64,000 bases of DNA, taken from Bacillaceae bacterium. GTDB lineage: Bacteria; Bacillota; Bacilli; Bacillales; Alkalibacillaceae. The stretch lies in assembly GCA_017656265.1 (NCBI GenBank), contig JACDOD010000003.1:204818-268817 (forward strand), written 5' to 3'. Positions 8,034 through 17,525 of this stretch are shown piece by piece (the stretch's first letter is position 1; each line of letters opens with the position of its first letter). The notes beneath the pieces are model-generated. The model saw only the letters and a list, made by a program, of their open reading frames with translations, did not search any database and had not been told where the DNA came from. The translations under genes and the position numbers were made by a program.

Positions 8034-9359
8034 ATGAGCAAAAATCGCTTTCAGTCATACGCTTTAAACCCCATTTCGTTGGACATTATTCAAAAGCTGA
8101 ATTTCCGGGAACCAACACCGATTCAGCAAAAAGTCATTCCCGCTGCACTAAGGGGAGAAAGTCTGATCGGTCAGTCCCATACGGGTTCTGGGAAAACCCA
8201 TGCTTATTTAATTCCCATTTTTAATCAGTTAGATCAGTCAAAAGAAGAGATTCAATATGTCATCACCACCCCGACCAGGGAACTCGCTATTCAAATATAT
8301 GAAGAAGTCCGCAAGATGATTCAGCTTGCCGACAAGGAAGAAGACTGGCGGGCTAAACTGGTAATCGGCGGAACAGATAAACAGAAAATGGCTGACAAAC
8401 TTAAACGGCCGCCGCAGATTATCGTTGGTACGCCAGGAAGGATCCTTGATCTATTAAAAAATGATGCAATGGATGTATACCGGGCAAATGCCCTGGTTAT
8501 GGATGAAGCAGACTTAATGATTGACCTGGGCTTAATTGAAGAAGTCGATCAAATTCTTATTCGAATGAAGCAGGATCTTCAGTTAATGGTGTTCTCAGCA
8601 ACCATTCCTGAAAAACTGAAACCATTTTTGAAAAAATATATGGAAAATCCGACATATATCTTAATGGATGATCAGGGACCAGCTCCTGAACAGCTGGAAC
8701 ACCGTCTCATTCCATTAAGACACCGCAATGTCGCTGATTTAATTTTAGAGGTATCCAGCATTATCAATCCGTATCTCGCCCTGATTTTCGTCAATAAAAA
8801 AGATCATGCTGATGAACTGGCTGGGGAGCTTATCGAAAAAGGGCTGGAAGTCGGCGTGATCCATGGAGGGCTGACCCCAAGAGAAAGAAAGCGGATGTTA
8901 AAAGAATTAAAAAACTTAAGGTATCAGTATATTGTTGCTACGGATCTGGCAGCAAGGGGAATTGATATCCCGGGTGTCAGCCATGTGTTCAATGCTGAAA
9001 TGCCAAAAGATCCTGAGTTTTATATCCATAGAGCTGGGAGAACAGCCAGAGCTGGTCTCGAAGGTACAACGATCAGCTTTTATTCCGAAGATGACATCCC
9101 TGTCATTCAAAAGTTGGAGAAATCGGGTATTACCTTCACTAATCAAGATATCAAAAATAGCCAGTGGGTAGAGGCCAAACCATGGAATCAACGCACCACA
9201 CGCAAAAAGAAAGACAGCGAATTAGAAGAAACGGCCTGGAAAATGGTGAAAAAGCCAAGAAAAGTGAAACCGGGTTATAAGAAAAAGATGAAAAAGCAGG
9301 CTGAAGATATGAAAAAGAAGTTAAAAAAAGACAAGTTTAAAAGAAGAAGAAAAAAATAA
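8034..9359 (+). CDS. cshB: DEAD-box ATP-dependent RNA helicase CshB
   Basis: 441 residues. Motifs in order: Q-motif PTPIQQ (about 28–33), motif I SHTGSGKT (48–55), PTRELA (80–85), TPGR, DEAD (157–160), SAT (188–190), HGG, ATDLAARGID and HRAGRTARAG. The lysine/arginine-rich tail (last about 60 residues, KKKMKK…KFKRRRKK) fits CshB-type RNA binding. Known role of the family: RNA remodelling in the cold and ribosome or RNA-degradation tasks. AAAGGAG lies upstream of ATG. It is 24 nt from nfo, in the same order as in B. subtilis (yqfR–yqfS). Confidence 0.95.
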   Translation: MSKNRFQSYALNPISLDIIQKLNFREPTPIQQKVIPAALRGESLIGQSHTGSGKTHAYLIPIFNQLDQSKEEIQYVITTPTRELAIQIYEEVRKMIQLADKEEDWRAKLVIGGTDKQKMADKLKRPPQIIVGTPGRILDLLKNDAMDVYRANALVMDEADLMIDLGLIEEVDQILIRMKQDLQLMVFSATIPEKLKPFLKKYMENPTYILMDDQGPAPEQLEHRLIPLRHRNVADLILEVSSIINPYLALIFVNKKDHADELAGELIEKGLEVGVIHGGLTPRERKRMLKELKNLRYQYIVATDLAARGIDIPGVSHVFNAEMPKDPEFYIHRAGRTARAGLEGTTISFYSEDDIPVIQKLEKSGITFTNQDIKNSQWVEAKPWNQRTTRKKKDSELEETAWKMVKKPRKVKPGYKKKMKKQAEDMKKKLKKDKFKRRRKK

Positions 9360-9383
9360 TGAACTCTGGAGAGGAGAATGGAA

Positions 9384-10277
9384 ATGTTAAAAATCGGTTC
9401 CCATGTATCCATGGGCGGAAAGAAGATGTTGCTCGGTTCCAGTGAAGAAGCTGTTTCATATGGAGCCAATACGTTTATGATTTATACAGGTGCCCCCCAA
9501 AATACTCGAAGAAAGCCAATCGAAGACTTGAATATTGAAGCAGGACAGGCGCATATGAAAGAAAACGGCATTAGTGAAATTGTTGTTCATGCTCCATATA
9601 TCATTAATATTGCCAATACTAAAAAGCCCGAAACCTTTGAACTCGGTGTTAATTTTTTAAGATCCGAAATTGAGCGCACCGAAGCAATTGGTGCGAAGCA
9701 AATTGTTCTTCACCCGGGTGCACATGTAGGAGCAGGGGCAAACGCAGGGATTAACAAAATTATTGAAGGGTTAAATGAAGTGCTGGATCAGGAACAGGAA
9801 GTGCAGATTGCCCTTGAAACAATGGCGGGCAAAGGTTCTGAATGCGGACGGACCTTTGATGAACTGGCTAAAATAATTGATGGGGTTACCCTGAACGAAA
9901 AACTATCGGTGTGCATGGATACCTGTCACATTCATGACGCGGGTTATGATGTCGTCAATGACTTTGATGGGGTACTTGAAGAATTTGATAAAATCATTGG
10001 GTTAGACCGATTAAAAGTTCTTCATATCAATGACAGCAAAAATGAAAGAGGGGCGCAGAAGGACCGACATGAAAATATTGGTTTCGGAAAAATCGGCTTT
10101 GAAGCCCTGAATTATGTCGTTCATCACCCTCAACTTATGCATTTGCCGAAAATTTTAGAAACACCATATGTAGGAACAGATAAAAAGAATAAAAAACCGC
10201 CGTACAAGCATGAAATTGAGATGCTGAGAGGCAAGGAATTTAATGAGCAGCTGAAAGAAGAAATAATGGAAGGTTAA
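9384..10277 (+). CDS. nfo: Endonuclease IV (AP endonuclease)
   Basis: 297 residues, AP-endonuclease family 2 TIM barrel that repairs abasic sites and 3'-blocked ends. Visible signature segments: KIGSHVSM at the N terminus, [40 protein letters not shown] and [12 protein letters not shown]…DRHENIG, which together supply the three-zinc site. ATG 9384 is chosen over 9378 because GGAGAGG then sits at proper spacing and the protein matches the usual length. Confidence 0.96.
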   Translation: MLKIGSHVSMGGKKMLLGSSEEAVSYGANTFMIYTGAPQNTRRKPIEDLNIEAGQAHMKENGISEIVVHAPYIINIANTKKPETFELGVNFLRSEIERTEAIGAKQIVLHPGAHVGAGANAGINKIIEGLNEVLDQEQEVQIALETMAGKGSECGRTFDELAKIIDGVTLNEKLSVCMDTCHIHDAGYDVVNDFDGVLEEFDKIIGLDRLKVLHINDSKNERGAQKDRHENIGFGKIGFEALNYVVHHPQLMHLPKILETPYVGTDKKNKKPPYKHEIEMLRGKEFNEQLKEEIMEG

Positions 10278-10316
10278 AGCTTAAATAATCTGGAAAAAAG
10301 CTGAAAAAGGTAAATA

Positions 10317-10368
10317 AATAATATCCGAACTCTATTCAATCGTCGCATGAATGAGTTCGGATATTTTT
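10317..10368 (+). terminator. Bidirectional terminator (repeat-type hairpin) between nfo and yqfT
   Basis: AATATCCGAACTC … GAGTTCGGATATT followed by a T-run. The stem is the same sequence as in the GGCTGGGACA repeats at 6797, 29785, 40133, 61798 and 62736, here without the outer ends. Confidence 0.85.
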
Positions 10369-10423
10369 TTCTTTGAAAGATAAGAAAGCATAAAGTTTAT
10401 AGTTGGGCATAAGCTGAAAGGGA

Positions 10424-10708
10424 TTATAATAAATGATCAACTCCATATTGTTTAGCAAGAGACCAAAACAGCTGATGAACCTTTTTGGCTGTCTTTCGGT
10501 CTGTGATTGAAGCGATTTTCCGAAGAATGATTAAACGATCATTTTCATCAAAAGGATCTAATTGAGAATGTCGCAAAAAGGAAACGATCTGTTCAGCCTG
10601 TTTTGCTGTAATACGAAAATTATATGCCTCTGCATAGTAAAGAAGTTCATCCACGGATATATTTTGTAATTTTTGATGAACCATTTTTTTTATTATATTT
10701 TTTTTCAT
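10424..10708 (-). CDS. yqfT: DUF2624 protein YqfT
   Basis: 94 residues, helical, no signal or membrane segment. The pattern LLYYAEAYNFRITAKQAEQI and the position next to nfo match the uncharacterised YqfT/DUF2624 family of Bacillaceae. Function unknown. The ATG follows a GGGGAAGG ribosome-binding site on the minus strand. It faces nfo and shares a bidirectional terminator with it. Confidence 0.8.
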   Translation of the reverse strand: MKKNIIKKMVHQKLQNISVDELLYYAEAYNFRITAKQAEQIVSFLRHSQLDPFDENDRLIILRKIASITDRKTAKKVHQLFWSLAKQYGVDHLL

Positions 10709-10928
10709 TTTAAACCTTCCCCGTAAGTGTTTTCGTTAATACTATATGTAGGTTATGGAAAGAATTGTGATGACAAATTGAAAAATCTGAAAATAAAAAC
10801 ATCTTCCATAGATAGTTAATATTGGTTGCATTATTTTGTTACATCCATTAATATATACCCTTGAGTCAAATGACCCAGTAAATTATGACAAATAATGGGA
10901 TTTTTGATGGATTAAGGGGTGAATAAAG

Positions 10929-11636
10929 ATGGATCGATTAAGGCCTTATATACAATTATTCATTGTTTTATCATATATGACGGCCTGTTTTATTCTGGTA
11001 TATCACGTTTATGCCAAAAAGACTGATGATTTGCGTCAAGAAAACCAGGCATTGCGTGATGAAAACCAGGTTCTTGAATCTCAGAATCATTATTTAAAAT
11101 CACTGCCCACACAATTTAAAACCTCCAGCTGGTACAAAGAGTTTCCAGAGATGGATAAAATGGCGGGCCGGATGGTTGATGAAAGCGGGGGAAAATTTAA
11201 AAGGTCCTGGGCAATCTACTTAATTAGAGAAGCCAAACGTTATGATATTGACCCATTTTTGGTTTATGAGCTGTTAAGAGTAGAAACAGGAGGAACATTC
11301 AACCCAGAGCTGGTTGGTCCGCCAACGGCTTATGGCAGAGCATATGGACTTGCTCAATTTATGAAAAATACAGCACCATGGATTGCTGAAATGGCCGGGT
11401 TGCCGTATGAGGATGATTTATTATTTGATCCGTACTATTCCATGCAATTATCATTAGTTTATTTGGATTTTCTTTATCATGAATACGGGAACTGGAATGA
11501 AGCTTTAACTGCTTACCATCGGGGAATGGGCGGTCTTGAGCAATATAAAAAAGAACATGGACATGCCCGCAGCTGGTATGCGGTAAAAATTCAGCAAAAT
11601 GCAAGATCCCATGAATCTTATGCCTTTGCAGAATAG
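10929..11636 (+). CDS. Membrane-anchored lytic transglycosylase-like protein (SLT fold)
   Basis: 235 residues. A membrane anchor (about 7–27) is followed by a short coiled coil (KKTDDLRQENQALRDENQ, about 30–60) and a goose-lysozyme/SLT-like domain. The catalytic glutamate candidate lies in LLRVETGGTFNPELVG, followed by YGLAQFMKNTAPWIAE and LTAYHRGMGGLEQY, matching SLT motifs I–III. It probably cuts peptidoglycan glycan strands at the outer membrane face. ATG after AAGGGGTGAATAAAG. A terminator hairpin follows at 11674–11712. It is not part of the B. subtilis yqf order, so it is lineage-specific here. Confidence 0.8.
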   Translation: MDRLRPYIQLFIVLSYMTACFILVYHVYAKKTDDLRQENQALRDENQVLESQNHYLKSLPTQFKTSSWYKEFPEMDKMAGRMVDESGGKFKRSWAIYLIREAKRYDIDPFLVYELLRVETGGTFNPELVGPPTAYGRAYGLAQFMKNTAPWIAEMAGLPYEDDLLFDPYYSMQLSLVYLDFLYHEYGNWNEALTAYHRGMGGLEQYKKEHGHARSWYAVKIQQNARSHESYAFAE

Positions 11637-11673
11637 CAGCAAAGTAAAGAACGAATAGAAGTCTGAACACAAT

Positions 11674-11712
11674 AAGCAAGAAGTCCTTTCAGATGAGCTT
11701 CTTGCTTTTTTA
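11674..11712 (+). terminator. Terminator after the transglycosylase gene
   Basis: Perfect stem AGCAAGAAG / CTTCTTGCT followed by TTTTTTA. Confidence 0.9.
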
Positions 11713-11836
11713 TGTTTTCCCCTCACTGTTGAAGAATGATTGATTTATCAATTAAATGAGCAGCAAAAAACTTCCATGTAAGATAAGTGAATACCTCCAC
11801 AAACTATATGTACACCTCTTCAGAAAGTGAGGGAAC

Positions 11837-12265
11837 ATGATGACAACTGAAAATGGCAATCACGAAGATCGGGAAAACTTAACAGAACGTAATTTAAATA
11901 ATCGAATAACCGTTGGGAATCAGTATTTAGGCGTTGAAGATGCTGAAAATCAGCTGGAAAATGATAAAAGAGAAGAGGAATTCGCTGAGGAAGCTGCGCT
12001 TTTTAATCGGGATGTAGGTAGAGCTGAAAGGGCAACTGAGGAAAAAGAGACAAACATGAGAGAAGAAGGGGAAGGTTCAGGCTGGGGCTGGACCGCCATC
12101 TTTTTATCCTTTTTTGCCTTTTTTATTATGCCGATTATATTAGGTGTAGCTGGAATTTTAGTTGGTATGACTGCCAGAAGAAGAGGTGCAGAAACACTTG
12201 GTAATATTGCGGTCGTTGCAGGGGGAATTGCTGTAGTGCTCCGGTTGTTCGATTATATGTTTTAG
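11837..12265 (+). CDS. yqfX: DUF4190-like membrane protein YqfX
   Basis: 142 residues. The N-terminal half is acidic and disordered (residues 1–80). Two C-terminal membrane segments (about 85–107 and 116–138) are separated by the short loop TARRRGAE, the usual DUF4190 arrangement. It lies directly before ispG, like yqfX in B. subtilis. Function unknown. ATG at 11837 with GTGAGGGA upstream. Confidence 0.75.
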   Translation: MMTTENGNHEDRENLTERNLNNRITVGNQYLGVEDAENQLENDKREEEFAEEAALFNRDVGRAERATEEKETNMREEGEGSGWGWTAIFLSFFAFFIMPIILGVAGILVGMTARRRGAETLGNIAVVAGGIAVVLRLFDYMF

Positions 12266-12306
12266 CTACGGATATCTTCTTTTAAACGTTCTGTTTCACA
12301 ACACAG

Positions 12307-12339
12307 AAAAAATGGGGGCCATGCAAGCCCCCATTTTTA
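12307..12339. terminator. Bidirectional terminator between yqfX and ispG
   Basis: AAAATGGGGGC / GCCCCCATTTT, an 11-bp perfect stem with A and T tracts on the two sides, placed between convergent genes. Confidence 0.92.
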
Positions 12340-12362
12340 TATGAAAAGGTGAATAAAACTCT

Positions 12363-13463
12363 TTATTGAACTTCTTCTTTTTGCTTCTGGTAGTATTCCT
12401 CTGCCAGTTTATCCACTTCTTTTTTCAATTCCTCTACCATGGTTTCCTCAGGCACTTTGCGGATAATTTCTCCGTGGCGGAACAGCAGACCTTCCCCTCG
12501 TGCGCCGGCAATACCGATATCTGCTTCCCTTGCTTCTCCTGGCCCGTTAACAGCACACCCTAAAACCGCAACTTTAATGGGTGCCTTGATTTTAGAAATA
12601 TACTCTTCCACTTCATTCGCAATGGAAATTAAGTCAATTTCAATGCGTCCACACGTTGGGCATGAAATCAATGTAGCCGCATTGGATGCAAGCCCAAAGG
12701 ACTTCAGCAGCTCCCTGGCTACTTTTACCTCTTCTACCGGATCGGCACTGAGAGAAATACGGATGGTATTTCCAATCCCCTTGCTCAGAATAGCTCCAAG
12801 ACCTGCAGCGCTTTTTACGGTTCCGGCAAATAATGTTCCAGACTCCGTAATACCGAGGTGAAGCGGGTAATCAAAAGCTTTTGCAGCTTTCTCATAGGCT
12901 TCGATAGCAAGCTTAACATCGGAAGCTTTAAGTGAAACGATGATATCATGGAAATCCAGATCTTCTAATATTTTGATATGATGTAAAGCACTTTCCACCA
13001 TGCCATCAGCTGTTGGATACCCATATTTATTAAGAATTCGTTTTTCTAATGAACCAGCATTGACACCGATGCGAATAGGCACTCCTTTTTCTTTAGCTGC
13101 TTTCACAACAGCTTCGACCTTTTCCCTTCGGCCGATATTTCCTGGATTAATGCGAATTTTATCTGCTCCGCCTTCAATAGCTTTTAAAGCCAGCTTATAA
13201 TCAAAATGAATATCAACCACGAGAGGGATATTGATTCTTTTTTTGATTTCTGGAATGGCATTAGCTGCCCGGTCATCAGGACAGGCAACACGTACGATCT
13301 GACAGCCGGCCTCCTCCAGCCGTTTAATTTCATTGACAGTTGCTTCCACATCATGGGTTTTCGTTGTGGTCATCGATTGAATGACGACTTCATCTTTACC
13401 TCCAATGGTTACGTCTCCTACACGAACCTGCTTCGTATCTTTACGGTGAACAATGGAAGACAT
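12363..13463 (-). CDS. ispG: (E)-4-hydroxy-3-methylbut-2-enyl-diphosphate synthase IspG
   Basis: 366 residues. Penultimate MEP-pathway enzyme, converting MEcPP to HMBPP. N-terminal TIM barrel (VGDVTIGG … VQSMTTT … VRVACPD). The C-terminal [4Fe-4S] domain has SCPTCGR and [10 protein letters not shown] supplying three cysteines, with a following glutamate. This is the short bacterial type without the inserted domain. ATG 13463 has AAAGGAGCG upstream; the upstream TTG in-frame start is not needed. Its product feeds IspH encoded at 6915–7868. Confidence 0.96.
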   Translation of the reverse strand: MSSIVHRKDTKQVRVGDVTIGGKDEVVIQSMTTTKTHDVEATVNEIKRLEEAGCQIVRVACPDDRAANAIPEIKKRINIPLVVDIHFDYKLALKAIEGGADKIRINPGNIGRREKVEAVVKAAKEKGVPIRIGVNAGSLEKRILNKYGYPTADGMVESALHHIKILEDLDFHDIIVSLKASDVKLAIEAYEKAAKAFDYPLHLGITESGTLFAGTVKSAAGLGAILSKGIGNTIRISLSADPVEEVKVARELLKSFGLASNAATLISCPTCGRIEIDLISIANEVEEYISKIKAPIKVAVLGCAVNGPGEAREADIGIAGARGEGLLFRHGEIIRKVPEETMVEELKKEVDKLAEEYYQKQKEEVQ

Positions 13464-13594
13464 AAACAACGCTCCTTTTTAAGGCCATAATATATATTCA
13501 GCAAAATCTTGCTTCATAGCGTATCAAGCTTAAGCAGTTCCACTTTATACTATACCATTTTTCCTATAGCTGCTCCAATAAGAAATGTAAAATG

Positions 13595-13954
13595 TCATTG
13601 ATCAGGCGGATAGACAGGAAACAAATACGTTTTTCCCTGTAAAATCTGATGGGGGTTGACACCGGGGTTTAGTTTTTTAAAATCGGCCATAAGTTGATCA
13701 ACGGAAATGGTATTTAATTCGGGATTCAATTGTTCTAAAATAGATAAAACGGTATCACCAGATTGAACCTGATATGAAACGGTCTTATACGAGATCTTCT
13801 CATGCTGAGGCCTGGGATCAAACTGTTCCTGCTTCGAATCCGGCTGAATAGGTTCTATTCTGTTTTGCAGGACTCCTGCAGTAAGATCATACAGTAAGCT
13901 TTTTGCAAAAAGAACAATCATGAGTCCCAGGAGCAATTTTTTGTACCATTCCAT
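13595..13954 (-). CDS. yqfZ: LysM-domain membrane-anchored protein YqfZ
   Basis: 119 residues. One N-terminal membrane anchor (about 5–22) and a C-terminal LysM domain (YQVQSGDTVLSILEQ … KLNPGVNPHQILQGKTYLFPV), so it is likely a cell-wall-associated protein. ATG 13954 is preferred over 13978 because GAGGTGGT precedes it. It sits next to ispG as in B. subtilis. YqfZ is known there as a sporulation-expressed protein; no sigma-E/K promoter was confirmed here. Confidence 0.8.
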   Translation of the reverse strand: MEWYKKLLLGLMIVLFAKSLLYDLTAGVLQNRIEPIQPDSKQEQFDPRPQHEKISYKTVSYQVQSGDTVLSILEQLNPELNTISVDQLMADFKKLNPGVNPHQILQGKTYLFPVYPPDQ

Positions 13955-14038
13955 TGAGACCACCTCGAAATGAAACATATTTATTCGTTTAAACGTATAT
14001 GATTTAGTTGTTTATTCTCGTGATTTGGGGTGAGAAAT

Positions 14039-14683
14039 ATGGGTTTAGAATCGGCAGCTGCTGCATTTCTTCTTGCATTTTTTGGTATGTTATTTTTGGT
14101 TGGTGAATTGCTTGTAAAAATGAGGGGACTGGCTGGACTTCTTGGATTAGGTTTTATCAGTATATACTTTGCTGCTCATTTATCTCCGGCTTCTTTCTTT
14201 CTCGTGATTACTCTATACCTTCTGGCTCTGGCATTGATGGTTATTGACGGTAAACTTTTAAATGATGGACTTTTATCTTTTATAGGGGTTATACTCATGT
14301 TTGTTTCTGTAGGCATAAGTGCACCGGACTGGGTTAATGGTATGTACGCTATCTTAGGAATTATTCTAGGTATCCCTGCCGGTTTCCTCTTTTTGAAAGT
14401 ATTTCCTAAAAGAAATATGTGGAATAAAGTGACACTGTTTGACCGTCTGACTTCCGAAGCGGGTTACAATTCCATAAATACAAAATATCATGGCCTAATA
14501 AATAAAGAGGGCATAGCCTTGACCGATCTCAGACCATCAGGAACGATCCGGGTCGATGACAAGGATTACAGTGCTGTTGCGAATGGGAAATGGATTTCTA
14601 AAGGCAGTGAAATTATTGTTACTTATGTAGATGGAACTAAAATATTAGTTGAAGATAAACGAAATTTTACACCAGATTCATAA
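14039..14683 (+). CDS. NfeD-like membrane protein with C-terminal OB-fold
   Basis: 214 residues. Four to five membrane segments fill residues 5–120. A C-terminal soluble domain (about 150–214) with the pattern GIALTDLRPSGTIRVDDKDYSAVANGKWIS is followed by GSEIIVTYVDGTKILVE. This pattern is the NfeD OB-fold, usually partnered with flotillin-like proteins. No flotillin or ClpP-class protease gene lies adjacent, which is unusual. ATG 14039 follows GGGGTGA; the GTG at 14030 would overlap it. Confidence 0.8.
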   Translation: MGLESAAAAFLLAFFGMLFLVGELLVKMRGLAGLLGLGFISIYFAAHLSPASFFLVITLYLLALALMVIDGKLLNDGLLSFIGVILMFVSVGISAPDWVNGMYAILGIILGIPAGFLFLKVFPKRNMWNKVTLFDRLTSEAGYNSINTKYHGLINKEGIALTDLRPSGTIRVDDKDYSAVANGKWISKGSEIIVTYVDGTKILVEDKRNFTPDS

Positions 14684-14751
14684 TACCTTTACCCTCCATT
14701 TATAATTCATTGTCATACTTAAGTGGATAATATGGAAATGGAGGGATTTTT

Positions 14752-16497
14752 TTGCATCCGGTAAAAAGGGCTTTAAAAGAAAAAATGGAAAACTATAGGA
14801 AACATAACTTTAACTCATTACAAAATCTAAAATTTTTCCGGATCATACCGTTAAAATGGCGGTTATTAACCATTGTGCTGAGCCTTTTTGCCATTTCGAT
14901 TGCCGGAGTGGGAAGTGTTTCATATTATAAGGCAAAGGAAAATCAACTTTCTTTAATGGAAGACCGGCTGAACAGAGAAATCAATGTCATGCAGGATTTA
15001 GCCCAAAAAATGAAATTTGCATACATTGGTGATGACATTCTTTTTCAAAAGGAATTATATAAGGGGATCAACCAGCAAAAGAGCGCTCTTCAGCTTGACG
15101 ACCTTTCCCCGGAAATTTATGTTGTAAGGGAAAATGAAGTTGTTCGGTTTGAAACCAATCAGTTTACTTCTGATGAATTTGACCAGGGACTTGCCAGTGA
15201 CATATTAACCAGGGAAGATGGGGCCTTTATCAGGGAATACAATGGACAATCCTGGCTGTTCTCTGTTGGATATATAGCTGAATTGCAGGGCTATTATACC
15301 GTAGCTATACCAGAAAGTGATTATATACAGACAGCAAGACAAATGGCTGTATTCACTGCTACAGTTGGACTCATTAGCATAATCATAATCGTTTTGACGG
15401 TATCCTTCTTCGTTTCAAAGCTAACCAGACCGATTACGGATCTTCAAAGTGAGATGAAAAAAGCGAGAAATGGTGATTTTCAGAATGTGGAACAAGTCCG
15501 AAGCAGTACACCAGAAATTCATTCACTCAATAATAGCTTTCATAATTTAATTTCTCAAATCAATACGCTTTTTCATAATATCGATCATGCGATTCATCAG
15601 CTGACGGAAACAGGGGATCAATTATCGGTTTCATCAGATGAGCTGGCTGATGCACAGGAACGAATGAAACATCACTTAATGCAAGTCATTCATGATGCCA
15701 ATGATACGAAAGAAACGTTATCTCATTACGGAGATGTGGTTACGTCCGTAACCGAGCTCATTCATTTGCTTAATGGTGTCTTTCGTGATTTAAAAAATCG
15801 TCAGCTGCAGATGAACCAATCGGTTGAAAAAGGGAATGAAGGGGTTTCATCGATATTATCTGCCCTCGAAAACTTTTATCAGGGAATTCAGGAAATGGGC
15901 AAAAAAATAGATGCTTTTGAGGAGCATACATATAACATTCAAAAATCAGGCAGCATCATTCAAGATATTGCAGAGCGGACAAAGCTCCTGGCTTTAAACG
16001 CTTCAATTGAAGCGGCACGGGCTGGCGAGAGCGGTCAGGGCTTCGCTGTTGTTGCAGGAGAAATCAAAAAGTTGGCGGAAAACTCTAGAAGTGCAGCAGA
16101 CGAGATTCATCAAAAGTTAAATGAAACCATTGAAATCAGCCATTTTTTAGCTGCCAGATTTGAAGGTTTTACCAGTGATTTAAATGAACAGTTTAAAACC
16201 ATTCATCATTCGAAGCAAATTTTTGAGGACTTGAAAGGACATATTGAAGAAATCAATCATTATATTGAGAAGTCGGAACAAGAGATGAACAGGACCGAGG
16301 ACATGGTTCCGGAATTGAAAAAGGCATTTCATATCTTCAGCACCGTGACCAATAACACGGTGGAATCCATTCATCAGCTGTACGAAACTGCTAATGAACA
16401 AAAAGAAAAAATGAAGGAAACAGAAGAAATGCGAATTCAGCTATTTGCATTATCTCAATCATTGGCAACACTTATTCCAAAACAGCAAGAAAAATAA
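14752..16497 (+). CDS. Methyl-accepting chemotaxis protein
   Basis: 581 residues. Membrane segments at about 38–57 and 197–220 enclose an extracytoplasmic sensor of about 140 residues (single Cache/CHASE-like). HAMP follows (about 218–270, [14 protein letters not shown]), then the signalling coiled coil with the conserved hairpin ([18 protein letters not shown], then [17 protein letters not shown]). It is shorter than the 650–660 residues common for B. subtilis McpA-type receptors. TTG start with GGAGGG upstream. Ligand unknown. It is a lone receptor gene. Confidence 0.92.
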   Translation: MHPVKRALKEKMENYRKHNFNSLQNLKFFRIIPLKWRLLTIVLSLFAISIAGVGSVSYYKAKENQLSLMEDRLNREINVMQDLAQKMKFAYIGDDILFQKELYKGINQQKSALQLDDLSPEIYVVRENEVVRFETNQFTSDEFDQGLASDILTREDGAFIREYNGQSWLFSVGYIAELQGYYTVAIPESDYIQTARQMAVFTATVGLISIIIIVLTVSFFVSKLTRPITDLQSEMKKARNGDFQNVEQVRSSTPEIHSLNNSFHNLISQINTLFHNIDHAIHQLTETGDQLSVSSDELADAQERMKHHLMQVIHDANDTKETLSHYGDVVTSVTELIHLLNGVFRDLKNRQLQMNQSVEKGNEGVSSILSALENFYQGIQEMGKKIDAFEEHTYNIQKSGSIIQDIAERTKLLALNASIEAARAGESGQGFAVVAGEIKKLAENSRSAADEIHQKLNETIEISHFLAARFEGFTSDLNEQFKTIHHSKQIFEDLKGHIEEINHYIEKSEQEMNRTEDMVPELKKAFHIFSTVTNNTVESIHQLYETANEQKEKMKETEEMRIQLFALSQSLATLIPKQQEK

Positions 16498-16521
16498 CAT
16501 TCAACAAGCATTATTAAAAAA

Positions 16522-16566
16522 ATACACCCAGGGGATAGAAAGCAATCTCCACAGGTGTATTTTTTT
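16522..16566. terminator. Bidirectional terminator between the chemoreceptor and the DUF1189 gene
   Basis: AATACACC / GGTGTATT stem with T-run on the plus strand and A-run on the other side. Confidence 0.75.
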
Positions 16567-16572
16567 ATATTC

Positions 16573-17337
16573 TTATATTTGAGTTTTAGGTGAAGGGATA
16601 TATGTCATGATGCGGTATAGTATGATCCCAGCTCCTCCCCAGAAAACGAGTCCTGAAAACGGAAGGGTTACAGGCGCGGCATCAGCCCATGCTACTAGAA
16701 TGGCCGGAATGGTCAAAGCATAAGCAGATAAGTTCCACGACTGCTGATAATTTATGTTTTTGTTCATTTTTGTTTTCAGGTAAAGTCCTAGAGCAGCCAA
16801 TATAGAAACTTCGATAAATTTGACTCCGACCGCAAACAAATAATAAAAAGAGAAATAAATTATTAGGATAAACCATTTCAATGACTGGATCGTCTGAATC
16901 GTTTCCAACACTTGCTGCTTTGATGCATTCCCGAGGCCAAGCAGCGAATATTGAAATTCAGAAACAGGACTGCTGTCTGCCACAAGAGAAATTTTAGTTT
17001 TTGAAAAAACGATGCCGTCGGAAACCCCATTCTCCCATTCTTCCTGATTTGTAAATAAAACAGACCCATGATTTGTCATGTATAAGTCATGGCCTTTTAG
17101 TTTTAACGTTCCATCGTCAACAGAGAAATCCGGCACCTGTGACAAAATTTCATCATTGACGGAATTTAAAGCTTTACTGGATTGAATAGAGGTGTTAATC
17201 ATCAAAGGAATTGTTGCAATTAGTGTTAACAAAAAAATGTAGCCAATGGAACGGCCAATCTTTTGAAAGCGAAAAACGGAAACATTTTTATAATGATAAA
17301 AACTATAAAGAAATTGCTGAACTATGTTCCATTTCAC
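16573..17337 (-). CDS. yqgB: DUF1189 membrane protein (YqgB-like)
   Basis: 254 residues. N-terminal SFYHYKNVSVFRFQKIGRSIGY, one membrane segment near 29–47, an extracellular region, then four C-terminal membrane segments (about 150–250). The pattern fits the DUF1189 family, which includes MalA/YqgB-type proteins. Position before sodA matches B. subtilis yqgB. Function unknown. Confidence 0.75.
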   Translation of the reverse strand: MKWNIVQQFLYSFYHYKNVSVFRFQKIGRSIGYIFLLTLIATIPLMINTSIQSSKALNSVNDEILSQVPDFSVDDGTLKLKGHDLYMTNHGSVLFTNQEEWENGVSDGIVFSKTKISLVADSSPVSEFQYSLLGLGNASKQQVLETIQTIQSLKWFILIIYFSFYYLFAVGVKFIEVSILAALGLYLKTKMNKNINYQQSWNLSAYALTIPAILVAWADAAPVTLPFSGLVFWGGAGIILYRIMTYIPSPKTQI

Positions 17338-17449
17338 GTATGGTCACATCCTTTGCTATGGTCCTATTTCATCATAAAGTATGAATCATGACAGGACAAG
17401 AGGGATGATGAATGAATTGTTAAGGTATTGTAAATTTTGTCGAATTCAC

Positions 17450-17477
17450 TTTACAAATCGTTTACAAATCATTAATA
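17450..17477 (+). promoter_or_regulatory. PHO-box-like direct repeats upstream of the Na/Pi symporter
   Basis: TTTACA (17450), TTTACA (17461) and TTAATA (17472) are spaced exactly 11 bp, the spacing of PhoP binding hexamers (TT[ACT]A[TC]A). A fourth hexamer is not clear. They lie about 50 nt upstream of the start codon. Confidence 0.65.
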
Positions 17478-17525
17478 ATGAGAAGGGTGTTTTAAATTGA
17501 AACTTTGGATGAGGGGTTGAACAGA

